NCBI RefSeq assembly: GCF_044793635.1
Contig: NZ_CP084992.1
Coordinates: 1,054,001-1,118,000, forward strand
Length of the DNA stretch: 64,000 nucleotides
From: Virgibacillus_F necropolis_A
GTDB taxonomy: Bacteria; Bacillota; Bacilli; Bacillales; Amphibacillaceae
Direction of reading: 5' to 3'
Part shown: positions 33,435 through 42,040 of the stretch, one piece after another
How the letters are laid out: every line of letters begins with the position of its first letter
Position numbering within the stretch: the stretch's first letter is position 1
The notes under the pieces: generated by a model
What the model was told of the DNA's origin: nothing
What the model saw: the letters and a program-made list of their open reading frames with translations, nothing else
Databases searched by the model: none
Position numbers and translations under genes: made by a program

Positions 33435-33621
33435 TCTATACATTCCTCCTCGTATTATTGCAATCGCTTACATATATAATGTTGAGTTTGTCTAAGGCGT
33501 AACCTCTTCATTGATTATATCAATTAATCATGAATTGTTGCAACTATTAGACTTTTCATTTATCTTATTATTAAGTTGGGCTCTTTTCGTACGCATTGTT
33601 GCTATTTCATCTGCATAGTTG

Positions 33622-33960
33622 ATATATATTGCGACGTAATGCTGGTTGATTTCCGCTGCGGGGTCTTCAGACTCGTGCTGTTCCCGCAGGAGTCAACGGT
33701 CATCCGCTCCAATCAACTGCCATAAGGAGCTATATAGCACTGCTTTCAGACACCATGTTTGCGGAGGAAAAACACGGAGACTCCTGCGGGAAAGCGAAGT
33801 GATGAGACCCCGCAGTGAGCGTTCTTTGCGATCGAGGAGGCTCAGCGCAAGCCCGCGGAAAGCGTAGTGATTTTTCCGTAGCGGTCGCAGGGCACTGAAC
33901 ATAATTTTTGGTTACTTCGCAGTTTATATCCAGAGTTGCATGTTACGTCGCAATATATAT
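33622..33960. repeat. 339-base palindromic element with 18-base perfect inverted ends
   Basis: The ends are ATATATATTGCGACGTAA (33622-33639) and its exact complement (33943-33960). Inside are two long inverted arms (CGCTGCGGGGTCTTC...CCCGCAGGAGTC and the reverse near 33778-33825). The internal core is related to 31670-31825 and 41765-41965. It is MITE-like. It fills much of the 33435-34302 gap, where no gene is seen; the rest holds the dehydrogenase promoter and AT-rich DNA. Confidence 0.75.
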
Positions 33961-34093
33961 CTATTCCCCCAAAAGCAACAATCTTTGCGAAAACAGCCTT
34001 TAGTAAAGATTATTGTTTTAAGTTATTTAATGCCGCAGTGGAAATATACTTCTATACAGCTACATTTTTTCAACTTATAGAAATCGACCTTAA

Positions 34094-34128
34094 ATAAAAA
34101 AACCTCAGCCAAATGACTAAGGTTTTTC
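34094..34128 (-). terminator. Terminator of the YdjO-type gene
   Basis: On the minus strand AACCTTAG and CTGAGGTT pair (one G-T), followed by TTTTTTT. It lies about 175 bases after the stop of the small zinc-ribbon gene. Confidence 0.6.
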
Positions 34129-34302
34129 TAAAGCTATTCGCTTGTTGATCATGCATCCTTCTGCTTGAAAATATATAAAAAAGATGCCAAATCAGACATC
34201 CCAATCAAAAATATATAAACATAAAAAAAAAGCAGTAATTCATCCTACTTGATACAAGCAATTAATAGCTCTTACTACTGGGTATGCCTTGATTTAAGCG
34301 AC

Positions 34303-34485
34303 TTATTTTAATTCAGGTAGCATACGTGTTTCCTTTTCCATTGAAGACTTACAAAGTGGACATTTTGGCTCTTCTTCAAAGCTAAATGACTCCCTCATCC
34401 ACCCTTGACACTCTTCACTAGAACAAGTCCACACATGTGTTTCTATTTCAGGTAGTGGCTCTTTAGGACCGCGAGAAAAAGACAT
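34303..34485 (-). CDS. YdjO-family small zinc-ribbon protein
   Basis: A 60-residue protein with two cysteine pairs (C-x4-C in CSSEEC and CPLC) in the pattern ETHVWTC..ECQGWMRESFSF...PKCPLCKS.M, which fits the cold-inducible YdjO family of Bacillus. The function is not known; it probably binds zinc. The start is the ATG at 34485, with AAGGGG upstream. It stands alone, with a terminator further downstream. Confidence 0.8.
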   Translation of the reverse strand: MSFSRGPKEPLPEIETHVWTCSSEECQGWMRESFSFEEEPKCPLCKSSMEKETRMLPELK

Positions 34486-34611
34486 CAACAAAACCCCTTT
34501 CGTCTTACTTCCTTATATTATACTCCTTTTTTGCACACAATGAAAGCTACTGACAAATATAGAAGGAATTCGACAAAAAAGTAAGGCAAAAGGAAAGGAT
34601 TCAGCCGAGGA

Positions 34612-35358
34612 TCAATCTAATACAAACCGTTCGATTGCTTTTGCAACACCGTCATCATCATTTGTATCGGTTTCAAAGTCTGCTGCTTTCTTAATTGCTT
34701 CCTGTCCATTGCCCATAGCAATTCCTAGTCCAGACTGTTGAATCATTTTCATATCATTCAAGCTGTCTCCTGCCGCCATTACCTCATCCATGGTGATACC
34801 CAGTTTTTCACAAACCTTACTTAAGGCACTACCTTTATGTACGCCTTTTGGGTTAACTTCTACATTGTGTGGTTGTGAATTAGTTAACTCCAATTCATCA
34901 AAATAAGATAGTTCCTGCATGAATTTCTCCAAATTACTTGGAAAATGTGAGTCAAACCCAACTTTCAACCATTCATGCTTTGAAAATTCATTTGGACGCT
35001 CCCCACGCCAAACAGCATCAGTAGCAATCATCCAGCATCCCATATCATATCTTTTACCAAGGTCCCACAATTTTTCCATTAAGACCGGATCAACTGTATG
35101 GCGCTCGATCAGTTCTTTTTCCATCGTCCAGATTTCTCCACCATTACTTGTCACAAGATAAGACTGTAATCCAAGAGATTCTGCATATGGATAGCATGAG
35201 CCCAACCAACGACCAGTGCTAATTACAACATGCACACCTTTTTCCATTGCTTGTTGAATTGCCTTGTGCGTACGTTCTGTTACCTTTTCATCGCTTGTTA
35301 ACAATGTTCCATCCATATCGAGTGCAATAAGCTTAATCTGCTTTTCTAACTTGTTCAT
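34612..35358 (-). CDS. HAD-superfamily (Cof type) phosphatase
   Basis: A 248-residue cytoplasmic phosphatase of HAD subfamily IIB. The nucleophile motif LIALDMDGTLLTS, motif II ISTGR, Lys in the VNPKGVHKGSAL segment, and the metal-binding AAGDSLNDMKMI are all present. Such enzymes hydrolyse sugar phosphates or flavin phosphates. The start ATG at 35358 has AAGGAG upstream. The MFS pseudogene lies just upstream on the same strand, 24 bases away, so they once formed an operon. Confidence 0.92.
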   Translation of the reverse strand: MNKLEKQIKLIALDMDGTLLTSDEKVTERTHKAIQQAMEKGVHVVISTGRWLGSCYPYAESLGLQSYLVTSNGGEIWTMEKELIERHTVDPVLMEKLWDLGKRYDMGCWMIATDAVWRGERPNEFSKHEWLKVGFDSHFPSNLEKFMQELSYFDELELTNSQPHNVEVNPKGVHKGSALSKVCEKLGITMDEVMAAGDSLNDMKMIQQSGLGIAMGNGQEAIKKAADFETDTNDDDGVAKAIERFVLD

Positions 35359-35382
35359 ACTCATTCTCCTTCATCTATTTAT

Positions 35383-36567
35383 TTAGGAAGCCTCTTCTTC
35401 AATTAGTTTGCGGTCATACAAATGTGTCGTGAAATATGGGATAACCAACAATCCTAATAAAAGGAAAAACAACAATTGAATATTGTATAAATCTACAATC
35501 AACCCACCAAGTAGTGGACCAATCATTCGTCCAGCAGCACCAACACTATTCACAATTCCTTGGTAAAAGCCTGCACGTCCTTTTGGTGCCAGTTCATTAG
35601 CCAGCGTCGGAATGGCAGGCCACATAATCATTTCGCCGATAGTTAAAATCACCATTGAAACTGCAAATAAAGTAAATGCTTCCGCAAACATAGTTATAGC
35701 AAATGCTATTATTATAATCGAATTTCCAATATAAATTTGTTTTTTCGTAGATGTAACCCGATCTGTAATTAATTTTAACAGAGGTTGACCTAAAACGATA
35801 AGGAAACCATTGATTGCCCAAAGCATACTATATTGCTCTAAACCAATTCCAACGTCTTGTGTATACGACGCAATAGTTGATTGCCATTGACTGTAAGCGA
35901 TCCAGCAGATCAAAAATCCACCACATAAAATGATTAGTGCTGTAAACGCTGATTTATTTTTAATGCCCTTATTCTGCTTTAAAATAGTCGTATGCATTTG
36001 ACGGTCCCGCTCTTTATCCATCCCTTTAAACGTTGTTAGGACAAGGACTAGAAACACCGCAAATAACACTGCGTTCGCGATGAAAATATAATTAAACGAG
36101 ATACTCGCAATATACCCACCAATGGATGCACCAAGCGCTACACCAAGGTTCTGTGCAACATATACCGCATTAAAAGCACGTCTTTCACCTTCTGGCCATA
36201 CAGAACCAGCCATTGCGAACATTACTGGCCATGTCATGCCTGCACCAAATCCAATTAAAACCAGCAAAATCGAATAGGGAACAATACTATGGTAAAACGA
36301 CATCGTAACAGACGCTGCTAAAGCAATCGACATTCCAATCATGATGGTCCGGAATGCACTTAATTTATCAAACAACATTCCACCAATCATGTTCCCCGCA
36401 ATCGATGCTCACTGATTAAACATCAAAATAAACCCCGCAAAAGCCAAACTTTTGCCGAGTTCATTGTGCATATAAATGGTATTCAGTGGCCACAAAAATG
36501 AAGCTCCTGTAACGTTAATCGTAGTTGCTATCGCTAATAGCCATATGTATTTCGGCATTACTGTCAT
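35383..36567 (-). pseudogene. MFS transporter gene with a nonsense mutation
   Basis: A 395-codon MFS frame interrupted at codon 53 by TGA (36409-36411). Before the stop the protein reads with a normal first membrane segment and ends ...GFILMFNQ; after it continues ASIAGNMIGGMLFDK..., the usual loop where a Gly codon GGA would be expected, so a single G-to-T change explains the stop. The remaining 335 residues keep about ten membrane segments. Translation restarting at the downstream ATG would miss the first helices. Either a recent pseudogene or a sequencing error. Confidence 0.8.
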
Positions 36568-36630
36568 CTCTCTTTACCCGTATCTTCATTCAAGTTATTT
36601 TAAACTATTTCGGGTGACTAAGCAATAGTA

Positions 36631-37116
36631 TTATTTTAGGCGACTTAGTTTAACCATGAAGAAGATTAGTGTAACAAGATAAACCCCCATCACAATAGGA
36701 AAAAATAGAAATCCAAGTGCCATACCTCCCATTGCGGATTCCACCCCTGCAATGCAAAGAAGAATCATAGTTTCCAGGTTAAACAAGCTCATATAATATT
36801 GGGCTACAGGGTATATACGTGGTGCATTTTCCTCTGTAATTGTAACCGTGTAGTTAAATGTATGTGGAGCTTTACTGACATAATATAAAGGGATGTAGGT
36901 GATAATTGCAATAAACGGAAAGATTAAAATTGAATTTTTCCCACCCCATCCATCCGCTTCGCCAGCCATGTTAAAATGAGTTGGAATCCTGTCAGGTAAA
37001 CTGGGGTAGATAATGGCAATATAAATGATTGTGCCTAATAATACTAATACAGATAATAGGTTAATAAAGGATACCTTTTTACTTTTAACAAAGTCCACTT
37101 TTGGATGATTGTTCAT
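36631..37116 (-). CDS. DUF1648 membrane protein
   Basis: A 161-residue membrane protein with about four hydrophobic segments (17-37, 63-80, 108-125, 133-155). The DUF1648 signature IYPSLPDRIPTHFNMAGEADGWGGK follows the first segment, split here as YPSLPDRIPTHFN and GEADGWGGK. Members such as SdpI/YhdC-like proteins have roles in immunity or are unknown. GAGGTGA precedes the ATG. It lies 24 bases after pxpC but the link may be accidental. Confidence 0.85.
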   Translation of the reverse strand: MNNHPKVDFVKSKKVSFINLLSVLVLLGTIIYIAIIYPSLPDRIPTHFNMAGEADGWGGKNSILIFPFIAIITYIPLYYVSKAPHTFNYTVTITEENAPRIYPVAQYYMSLFNLETMILLCIAGVESAMGGMALGFLFFPIVMGVYLVTLIFFMVKLSRLK

Positions 37117-37140
37117 TTAGAATCACCTCGCTGCTATCTA

Positions 37141-38085
37141 TTACGAATTACCACGATAAAAGGTTTCCAGTTTATGCAAAGTAGCTTCCATTTGTTTGGC
37201 TTTAGTTTGCGCTTCTTCAACAGAAATGGGATAAAAATTTATCTTACTGTTAGGGACCAGCTGCGCAATTTTAGGCAAATCAGATGACATGACAGTACCA
37301 ACCCTTGGGTATCCACCAGTCGTTTGACGATCAGCCATTAAGATAATTGGCTGTCCATTACCGGGGATTTGGATACCACCAAATGGGACTGGATCCGACC
37401 AAACTCCTTGTTGACCCGGGGATATTCTCTGTTCTGACTTTAATCGGTAGCCCATACGATTTGAGTTGGAATTTACCGTGAAGGTGGTACGGTAAAATTT
37501 CTGTAGCTCTTCTTTTGAAAAGTTGTTTGTATGCGGCCCTTCTATCACACCTATTTGCACTTCATTCCCATACGTAGGAATTAACTTTTCATCTAAAGAA
37601 ATACCACCTTTTACAGATGTTTTCCTACCGTAAAGCGCAGTATCTTTCTCCAGTTCAATCCCTAACCCACTATTTCGATCCGTTGATTTACTACCGAAAA
37701 ATGCAGGCACATCAAACCCACCAGCTACAGCGATATAAGCACGCATGCCAGATTGACGTTTGCCGAATTCAAGCTTGTCGCCCGGATTCATATGGACCGA
37801 CTTCCATATTGGAATAGATTCGTTATTAATGGTTGGCGATAAACCTGCACCCGTGATAGCTATAGTGATTGGAGCTTTAGCCTCAAGCGTTGGGCCAATC
37901 AACGTTACCTCGAGCGCCGCTTCATCACGCATATTACCAACTAATATGTTGGCAACCTGCAAAGCAAACGTATCCATCGCCCCGCTAACAGGAACACCAA
38001 ATCGCTGGTAGCCGGATCTACCCAAATCCTGGAATGTAGTTAAAACACCCGGCTTTATAACTTGAAAAATTTTAAGGCTTTGCAT
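37141..38085 (-). CDS. pxpC: 5-oxoprolinase subunit PxpC
   Basis: PxpC, with PxpA and PxpB, forms the prokaryotic ATP-dependent 5-oxoprolinase that opens pyroglutamate to glutamate. The 314-residue biotin-dependent-carboxyltransferase-like domain has KPGVLTTFQDLGRSGYQRFGVPVSGAMD (read as KPGVLTTFQDLGR and GVPVSGAMD), NPGDKLEFGK and the late GGYPRVGTVM block, as in B. subtilis YcsJ/KipA. GGAGGTGA precedes the ATG. In B. subtilis the three genes are close together; here 350 bases of tandem repeat separate pxpA from pxpC. Confidence 0.94.
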   Translation of the reverse strand: MQSLKIFQVIKPGVLTTFQDLGRSGYQRFGVPVSGAMDTFALQVANILVGNMRDEAALEVTLIGPTLEAKAPITIAITGAGLSPTINNESIPIWKSVHMNPGDKLEFGKRQSGMRAYIAVAGGFDVPAFFGSKSTDRNSGLGIELEKDTALYGRKTSVKGGISLDEKLIPTYGNEVQIGVIEGPHTNNFSKEELQKFYRTTFTVNSNSNRMGYRLKSEQRISPGQQGVWSDPVPFGGIQIPGNGQPIILMADRQTTGGYPRVGTVMSSDLPKIAQLVPNSKINFYPISVEEAQTKAKQMEATLHKLETFYRGNS

Positions 38086-38099
38086 AGGCTCACCTCCGA

Positions 38100-38295
38100 T
38101 TATGTATATTTGTTTGGTTTGGCTCGATAGTTTTGGTGCTGTCGATCGGTTATGCGTGGAGCCCGATCGGTTGTGTGCCGAGTTTGATCGCTTATGTGCG
38201 GGGCTCGATCGGTTGGTCGCCGGGTTCGATCGATTGTTTTTATTTTCGATCGATTATGCGCAGAGTTCGATCGGCAATGCAAAAACTATCGATCA
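38100..38295. repeat. Tandem repeat of about 21-base CGATCGGTT units
   Basis: The word (T/C)CGATCGGTTRTGCG recurs eight or nine times at about 21-base steps, with drift (CGATCGATT, TGATCGCTT). The units contain the palindrome CGATCG, so folded RNA or DNA is possible. It fills the left half of the pxpC-pxpA gap. Frames across it on the plus strand are by-products of the repeat, not genes. Confidence 0.8.
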
Positions 38296-38299
38296 ACTT

Positions 38300-38425
38300 A
38301 AATTCTCTCCTGAGTTTGGCGCGTTCTCTCCCGACTAAGTTGTCCTCTCGCCCGAGTTAATTATGCTCTCTCCCAAGTTTGTTGCTCTGTCTCCCGACTA
38401 CAGCCCAATCTCTCCCGACCAACCA
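38300..38425. repeat. Tandem repeat of about 21-base TCTCTCCCGA units
   Basis: A different repeat type right beside the first: (T/C)TCTCTCCCGAGTT-like units recur six times at about 20-22-base steps, variable in the linker. No gene is seen. Together with the CGATCG repeat it forms the whole 38086-38435 gap. Confidence 0.75.
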
Positions 38426-38435
38426 TTTTATTTTT

Positions 38436-39185
38436 TTATAAAATTGCCCTTACATCAATTTTCCCTTGTTCCAACGCAGCACGCAACTCCTTAGCAAAAT
38501 CAACCGCATGGGCGCCGTCCCCGTGAACACAAATGGTATCAGCTTTAATAGGCACCTGCGCACCATCCGTCGCCTCAACATAGCCTTTTTCAATCATGGT
38601 TGTAACCTGTTTTATTGCTCCATCAGCACTATCAACCATTGCATTAGCTTCACTCCTTGGTGTTAACGCCCCGTCAGATTGATAGGTTCGATCAGCAAAT
38701 ACCTCGGATGCCGTATGAAGTCCTGCTTGACGACCAGCTGAAATCAAAGCGCCTCCTGCCAGTCCATATAAAAGTAACTGAGGGTTAATATCGTAAACAG
38801 CTCTTGCAATTGCGGCCGCCACATCAGAGTCCTTAGCTGCTAAATTGTACAATGCTCCATGCGGTTTTACGTGCTGCATGTCCACACCATGGACCTTACA
38901 AAACGCTGCAAGCCCACCAATTTGATAGACCATCGAACGATAGATCTCGTCTGGTGAAAGCTGTAGCATGCGACGACCAAATCCGGCAATGTCAGGAAAT
39001 CCGGGATGCGCCCCCACTGTTACGCCATATTTTTTTGCCAAACGTACGGTAGTATCCATCACATTCGGATCTCCAGCATGTGCTCCGCAAGCGATATTCA
39101 CTGATGTAACATGCTGCATTAACGCTTCATCTGCGCCAAATCCTTCTCCCATATCACAATTCAAATCAACGGTTTTCCTCATCAT
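38436..39185 (-). CDS. pxpA: 5-oxoprolinase subunit PxpA (LamB/YcsF family)
   Basis: A 249-residue subunit with the family start VDLNCDMGEGFGADEALM, the SVNIACGAHAGD block, VGAHPGFPD and the VKPHGALYN block, and the late CVHGDGAHAV, where the His/Asp residues form the presumed active site. It begins directly after pxpB, one base away, so translation is coupled. It acts with PxpB and PxpC in the cytoplasm on 5-oxoproline. Confidence 0.96.
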   Translation of the reverse strand: MMRKTVDLNCDMGEGFGADEALMQHVTSVNIACGAHAGDPNVMDTTVRLAKKYGVTVGAHPGFPDIAGFGRRMLQLSPDEIYRSMVYQIGGLAAFCKVHGVDMQHVKPHGALYNLAAKDSDVAAAIARAVYDINPQLLLYGLAGGALISAGRQAGLHTASEVFADRTYQSDGALTPRSEANAMVDSADGAIKQVTTMIEKGYVEATDGAQVPIKADTICVHGDGAHAVDFAKELRAALEQGKIDVRAIL

Positions 39186-39923
39186 TTATTCACCACCATT
39201 CAACATTTCAACTTGTGGTTCATATGTCCCCTCTTCAACCTGTTCCTTAATTATTAAAAACTCCTCATTAGAAACCTCATCAAATTTTACATAGTCACCA
39301 GCACGAAATAAAAACGCATTTTCTTTTTTCTTTTCAAATAATAAAACCGGCGTTCGCCCGATGATATTCCAACCACCAGGTGACGCAAGCGGATAGATAC
39401 CAGTTTGCTGGTCTGCAATACCTACAGAACCAGCAATAATTTTGTCTCGTGGATTATCTAAACGTGGTGTAGCGATTTCATGTACCATCCCTCCTAGGTA
39501 AGGAAATCCTGGTAAGAATCCAAGCATATAAACCAGGTACTTTTTCTCCTGGTGCAGCTTTATCACATCTGATTCTGAACAGTTATTGTGTTTAGAAACC
39601 CTACCTAGATCTGGTCCGTATTCAGCACCGTACGTTACCGGAATGTGAACTAACCGGATTGGCTGGCTATCCACCTCGACTACCCTATCATGCAACTTTG
39701 TTATTTCATCTACTATTTCTGCATATGTAATTTTGCGAAAGTCATAATATATACCGACAGAATCATAGGCAGGAACCCACTCTATCACTCCACTTATTGG
39801 AAATTCCGAAAGTTTTTGGCAAAAAAGCTGGATGGTCCTGTTCAGTTCCGGTGTTACCTCATGATAAAACTCTACCTTTGCCCCACTATCTCCAAGTGGC
39901 TGTATGGAAATATTCATCTTCAC
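39186..39923 (-). CDS. pxpB: 5-oxoprolinase subunit PxpB (KipI family)
   Basis: A 245-residue protein with the KipI-type pattern: IPVTYG.EYGPDLGRVSKH, the YLVYMLGFLPGFPYLGGM block, RLDNPR..I.AGSVGIAD.QTGIYPL.SPGGWNIIGRTP, all diagnostic of the allophanate-hydrolase-like subunit 1. In B. subtilis KipI also inhibits the kinase KinA, but no such role is shown here. The start is the GTG at 39923, with AGGAG six bases upstream; an ATG two codons later is the alternative. Confidence 0.95.
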   Translation of the reverse strand: MKMNISIQPLGDSGAKVEFYHEVTPELNRTIQLFCQKLSEFPISGVIEWVPAYDSVGIYYDFRKITYAEIVDEITKLHDRVVEVDSQPIRLVHIPVTYGAEYGPDLGRVSKHNNCSESDVIKLHQEKKYLVYMLGFLPGFPYLGGMVHEIATPRLDNPRDKIIAGSVGIADQQTGIYPLASPGGWNIIGRTPVLLFEKKKENAFLFRAGDYVKFDEVSNEEFLIIKEQVEEGTYEPQVEMLNGGE

Positions 39924-40056
39924 ATCCCACTCCTCTTAGGAAAATAATAGCATAATATTTCATCAATTACATGCAAGCGCTAACAGCTATTTGTTGTCGA
40001 ATTCTCTTAAAATTTGTATAATAGACAAATCTCTAACCAAACAAAGGAGGAAAACT

Positions 40057-41703
40057 ATGATTGCAGCAACATGGAATTGGTTATGGGACAAACATGATGA
40101 AGCGAAGGATTTGTTAAGCTTTTTCGTTCGTCCAAACGCATCAAATTTGAGTAAAGATAAGACTAAATCAGGAGCCGATTCTTCAGGTGGAAACGGCGGC
40201 GATGGAAATAAACGGAGTTATAAGCCCGCACAGCTAGTTGGACTTTTTCTAGGACCTATTCTATTCATTTTAACATTAACGGTTTTTTCACCTGAAGGAT
40301 TGTCAAGTGATGGAAGAGCAATTTTGGCTAGTACAATCTGGATTGCTGTATGGTGGATGACCGAAGCGATTCCAATCCCGGCTACGTCTTTACTACCAAT
40401 TATTCTATTCCCGCTCACTGGTGGCTTGGATGTTGAAGCAACAACTTCCTCTTATGGCGATGACACCATTTTTCTATTTATGGGTGGATTTATGATTGCA
40501 CTTGCAATGGAAAAATGGAATCTGCATAAACGAATTGCACTTACAATCATCGAGATCATTGGAACGAATACAGAGCGTATTATTTTAGGATTCATGGTTG
40601 CAACTGGTTTTCTATCGATGTGGATCTCCAACACTGCAACAGCTATGATGATGGTACCAATCGGTCTAGCAATCATTTATCAAGTATCTGAAGCATTAAA
40701 AGACGACGACTCGATAGATACATCGAAAGAAAACTTTGGTTTCGGTAAAGCATTAATGCTGGGTATTGCGTATTCCGCATCACTTGGTGGAATCGGTACA
40801 TTAATCGGAACGCCACCTAACACAATCCTAGCTGGTACAATCGACAAAATTTACGGGATAGAACTTTCTTTTGCAAAGTGGATGCTGTTTGGTGTTCCAA
40901 TTGCATGGATTTTCATTATTATTGCATGGTTCTATTTGGTGAAAATTGCATACCCGCTTAAGGTTAAGGCACTTCCGGGTGGAAAAAAAGTAATTCATTC
41001 TGAGAAAAAGAAACTCGGTGCTCCTTCCTTTGAGGAAAAAGCAGTATTTGTCATCTTTATCCTGGCAGCACTTGCTTGGATTTTACGTTCATTTGTTTTA
41101 GAAGCAATTAATGAAAACATCAATGATGCAGTAATTGGACTTACAGCGTCACTTATTTTATTCATCATTCCTTCTATCAATAAAAAAGGAGACCATCTCT
41201 TAGATTGGAATACTGCAGTAAAGCTTCCGTGGGGTATTCTTTTACTATTCGGTGGTGGACTTGCAATCGCATCAGGATTTGTTGAGTCAGGTCTGTCAGA
41301 ATGGATTGGAAATCAACTAACTGCTCTGCAAGGTGTAAGTACATTTGTAGTCATACTCGTCGTCGCGGCACTGGTTATTTTCTTAACGGAGATAACTTCC
41401 AATACAGCGACTGCATCCATGATGTATCCAATTATGGCATCTCTTGCACTTGCGTTAAATATTCACCCTTACTCTGTTATGATAGCTGCTGGTGTTGCTG
41501 CATCATGTGCATTCATGTTGCCGGTTGCAACCCCACCAAACGCAGTTGTATTCGGGTCAGGTTATTTAAGAATACCCGATATGGCCAGAGCAGGCTTTGC
41601 CTTAAACATCGTAGGCATTATTATCGTCACACTAGCCATTTACTTCTATCTTCCAGTGGCATGGGGAATCGATTTATCGAACCTGCCAGCGTCATTTAAA
41701 TAG
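40057..41703 (+). CDS. DASS/SLC13-family sodium:dicarboxylate symporter
   Basis: A 548-residue inner-membrane carrier with about twelve hydrophobic segments. It shows the SLC13 signature in TSNTATASMMYPIM and the earlier SNTATAMMMVP, both carrying the SNT motif that binds sodium and carboxylate, plus the IGTLIGTPPN block. The N-terminus is hydrophilic with a Gly/Ser-rich insertion near residues 35-50, then the membrane domain. The likely substrates are succinate, malate or similar. The start is the ATG at 40057, with AAAGGAGG; the frame extends upstream to 39991 without a ribosome binding site. A terminator follows. Confidence 0.93.
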   Translation: MIAATWNWLWDKHDEAKDLLSFFVRPNASNLSKDKTKSGADSSGGNGGDGNKRSYKPAQLVGLFLGPILFILTLTVFSPEGLSSDGRAILASTIWIAVWWMTEAIPIPATSLLPIILFPLTGGLDVEATTSSYGDDTIFLFMGGFMIALAMEKWNLHKRIALTIIEIIGTNTERIILGFMVATGFLSMWISNTATAMMMVPIGLAIIYQVSEALKDDDSIDTSKENFGFGKALMLGIAYSASLGGIGTLIGTPPNTILAGTIDKIYGIELSFAKWMLFGVPIAWIFIIIAWFYLVKIAYPLKVKALPGGKKVIHSEKKKLGAPSFEEKAVFVIFILAALAWILRSFVLEAINENINDAVIGLTASLILFIIPSINKKGDHLLDWNTAVKLPWGILLLFGGGLAIASGFVESGLSEWIGNQLTALQGVSTFVVILVVAALVIFLTEITSNTATASMMYPIMASLALALNIHPYSVMIAAGVAASCAFMLPVATPPNAVVFGSGYLRIPDMARAGFALNIVGIIIVTLAIYFYLPVAWGIDLSNLPASFK

Positions 41704-41709
41704 AGATCA

Positions 41710-41743
41710 AAACACGATGGATTGCAGTCCATCGTGTTTTTTT
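41710..41743 (+). terminator. Terminator of the dicarboxylate transporter gene
   Basis: AACACGATGGA and TCCATCGTGTT pair around a six-base loop, followed by TTTTTG. Confidence 0.9.
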
Positions 41744-41764
41744 GTTCGTAATTAAGGCCCTTTT

Positions 41765-41965
41765 CATATGCGGCAATGTTGATTTCCGTGGGCAACACTT
41801 CAACCAAAACGCATACTAGCGAAGGAAATACACGTAGACTCCAGCGGGAAAAGCGAAGACGATGAGACCCCACAGTGAGCGTTTTTTGCGAGCGAGGAGG
41901 CTCAGCGCAAGCCCGCGGAAAGCGCAGTGTATTTCCGGAGCGGTATGTTAGGATGTCGCAGTTCA
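41765..41965. repeat. Interspersed GC-rich repeat (GACTCCAGCGGGAAAAGCGAAG family)
   Basis: It carries GACTCCAGCGGGAAAAGCG, GATGAGACCCCACAGTGAGCG, GAGGAGGCTCAGCGCAAGCC and CGCGGAAAGCGCAGTGTATT, all shared with the elements at 31670-31825 and 33622-33960 (here in one orientation). No gene is seen. Confidence 0.75.
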
Positions 41966-42005
41966 TTATTTTGTGCCAAAAACAACAATCTTATAGAAAA
42001 TAGCT

Positions 42006-42040
42006 AAAAAAAATAACGACAGGCTTATGCCCGTCGCTTG
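42006..42040 (-). terminator. Terminator overlapping the stop codon of the MFS gene
   Basis: On the minus strand CGACGGGC and GCCTGTCG pair around the stop codon TAA, followed by TTATTTTTTT. Confidence 0.75.

Noticed and set aside
33646..33902. Open frames on both strands within the palindromic element
   Set aside because: Their Arg/Ser-rich products result from the GC-rich repeat; the same sequence is found elsewhere out of frame.
38102..38360. Two plus-strand frames of 75-78 codons rich in CVEPDRLCAEFDRL-type repeats
   Set aside because: They are created by the CGATCGGTT tandem repeat, have no ribosome binding site and stay open in more than one frame.
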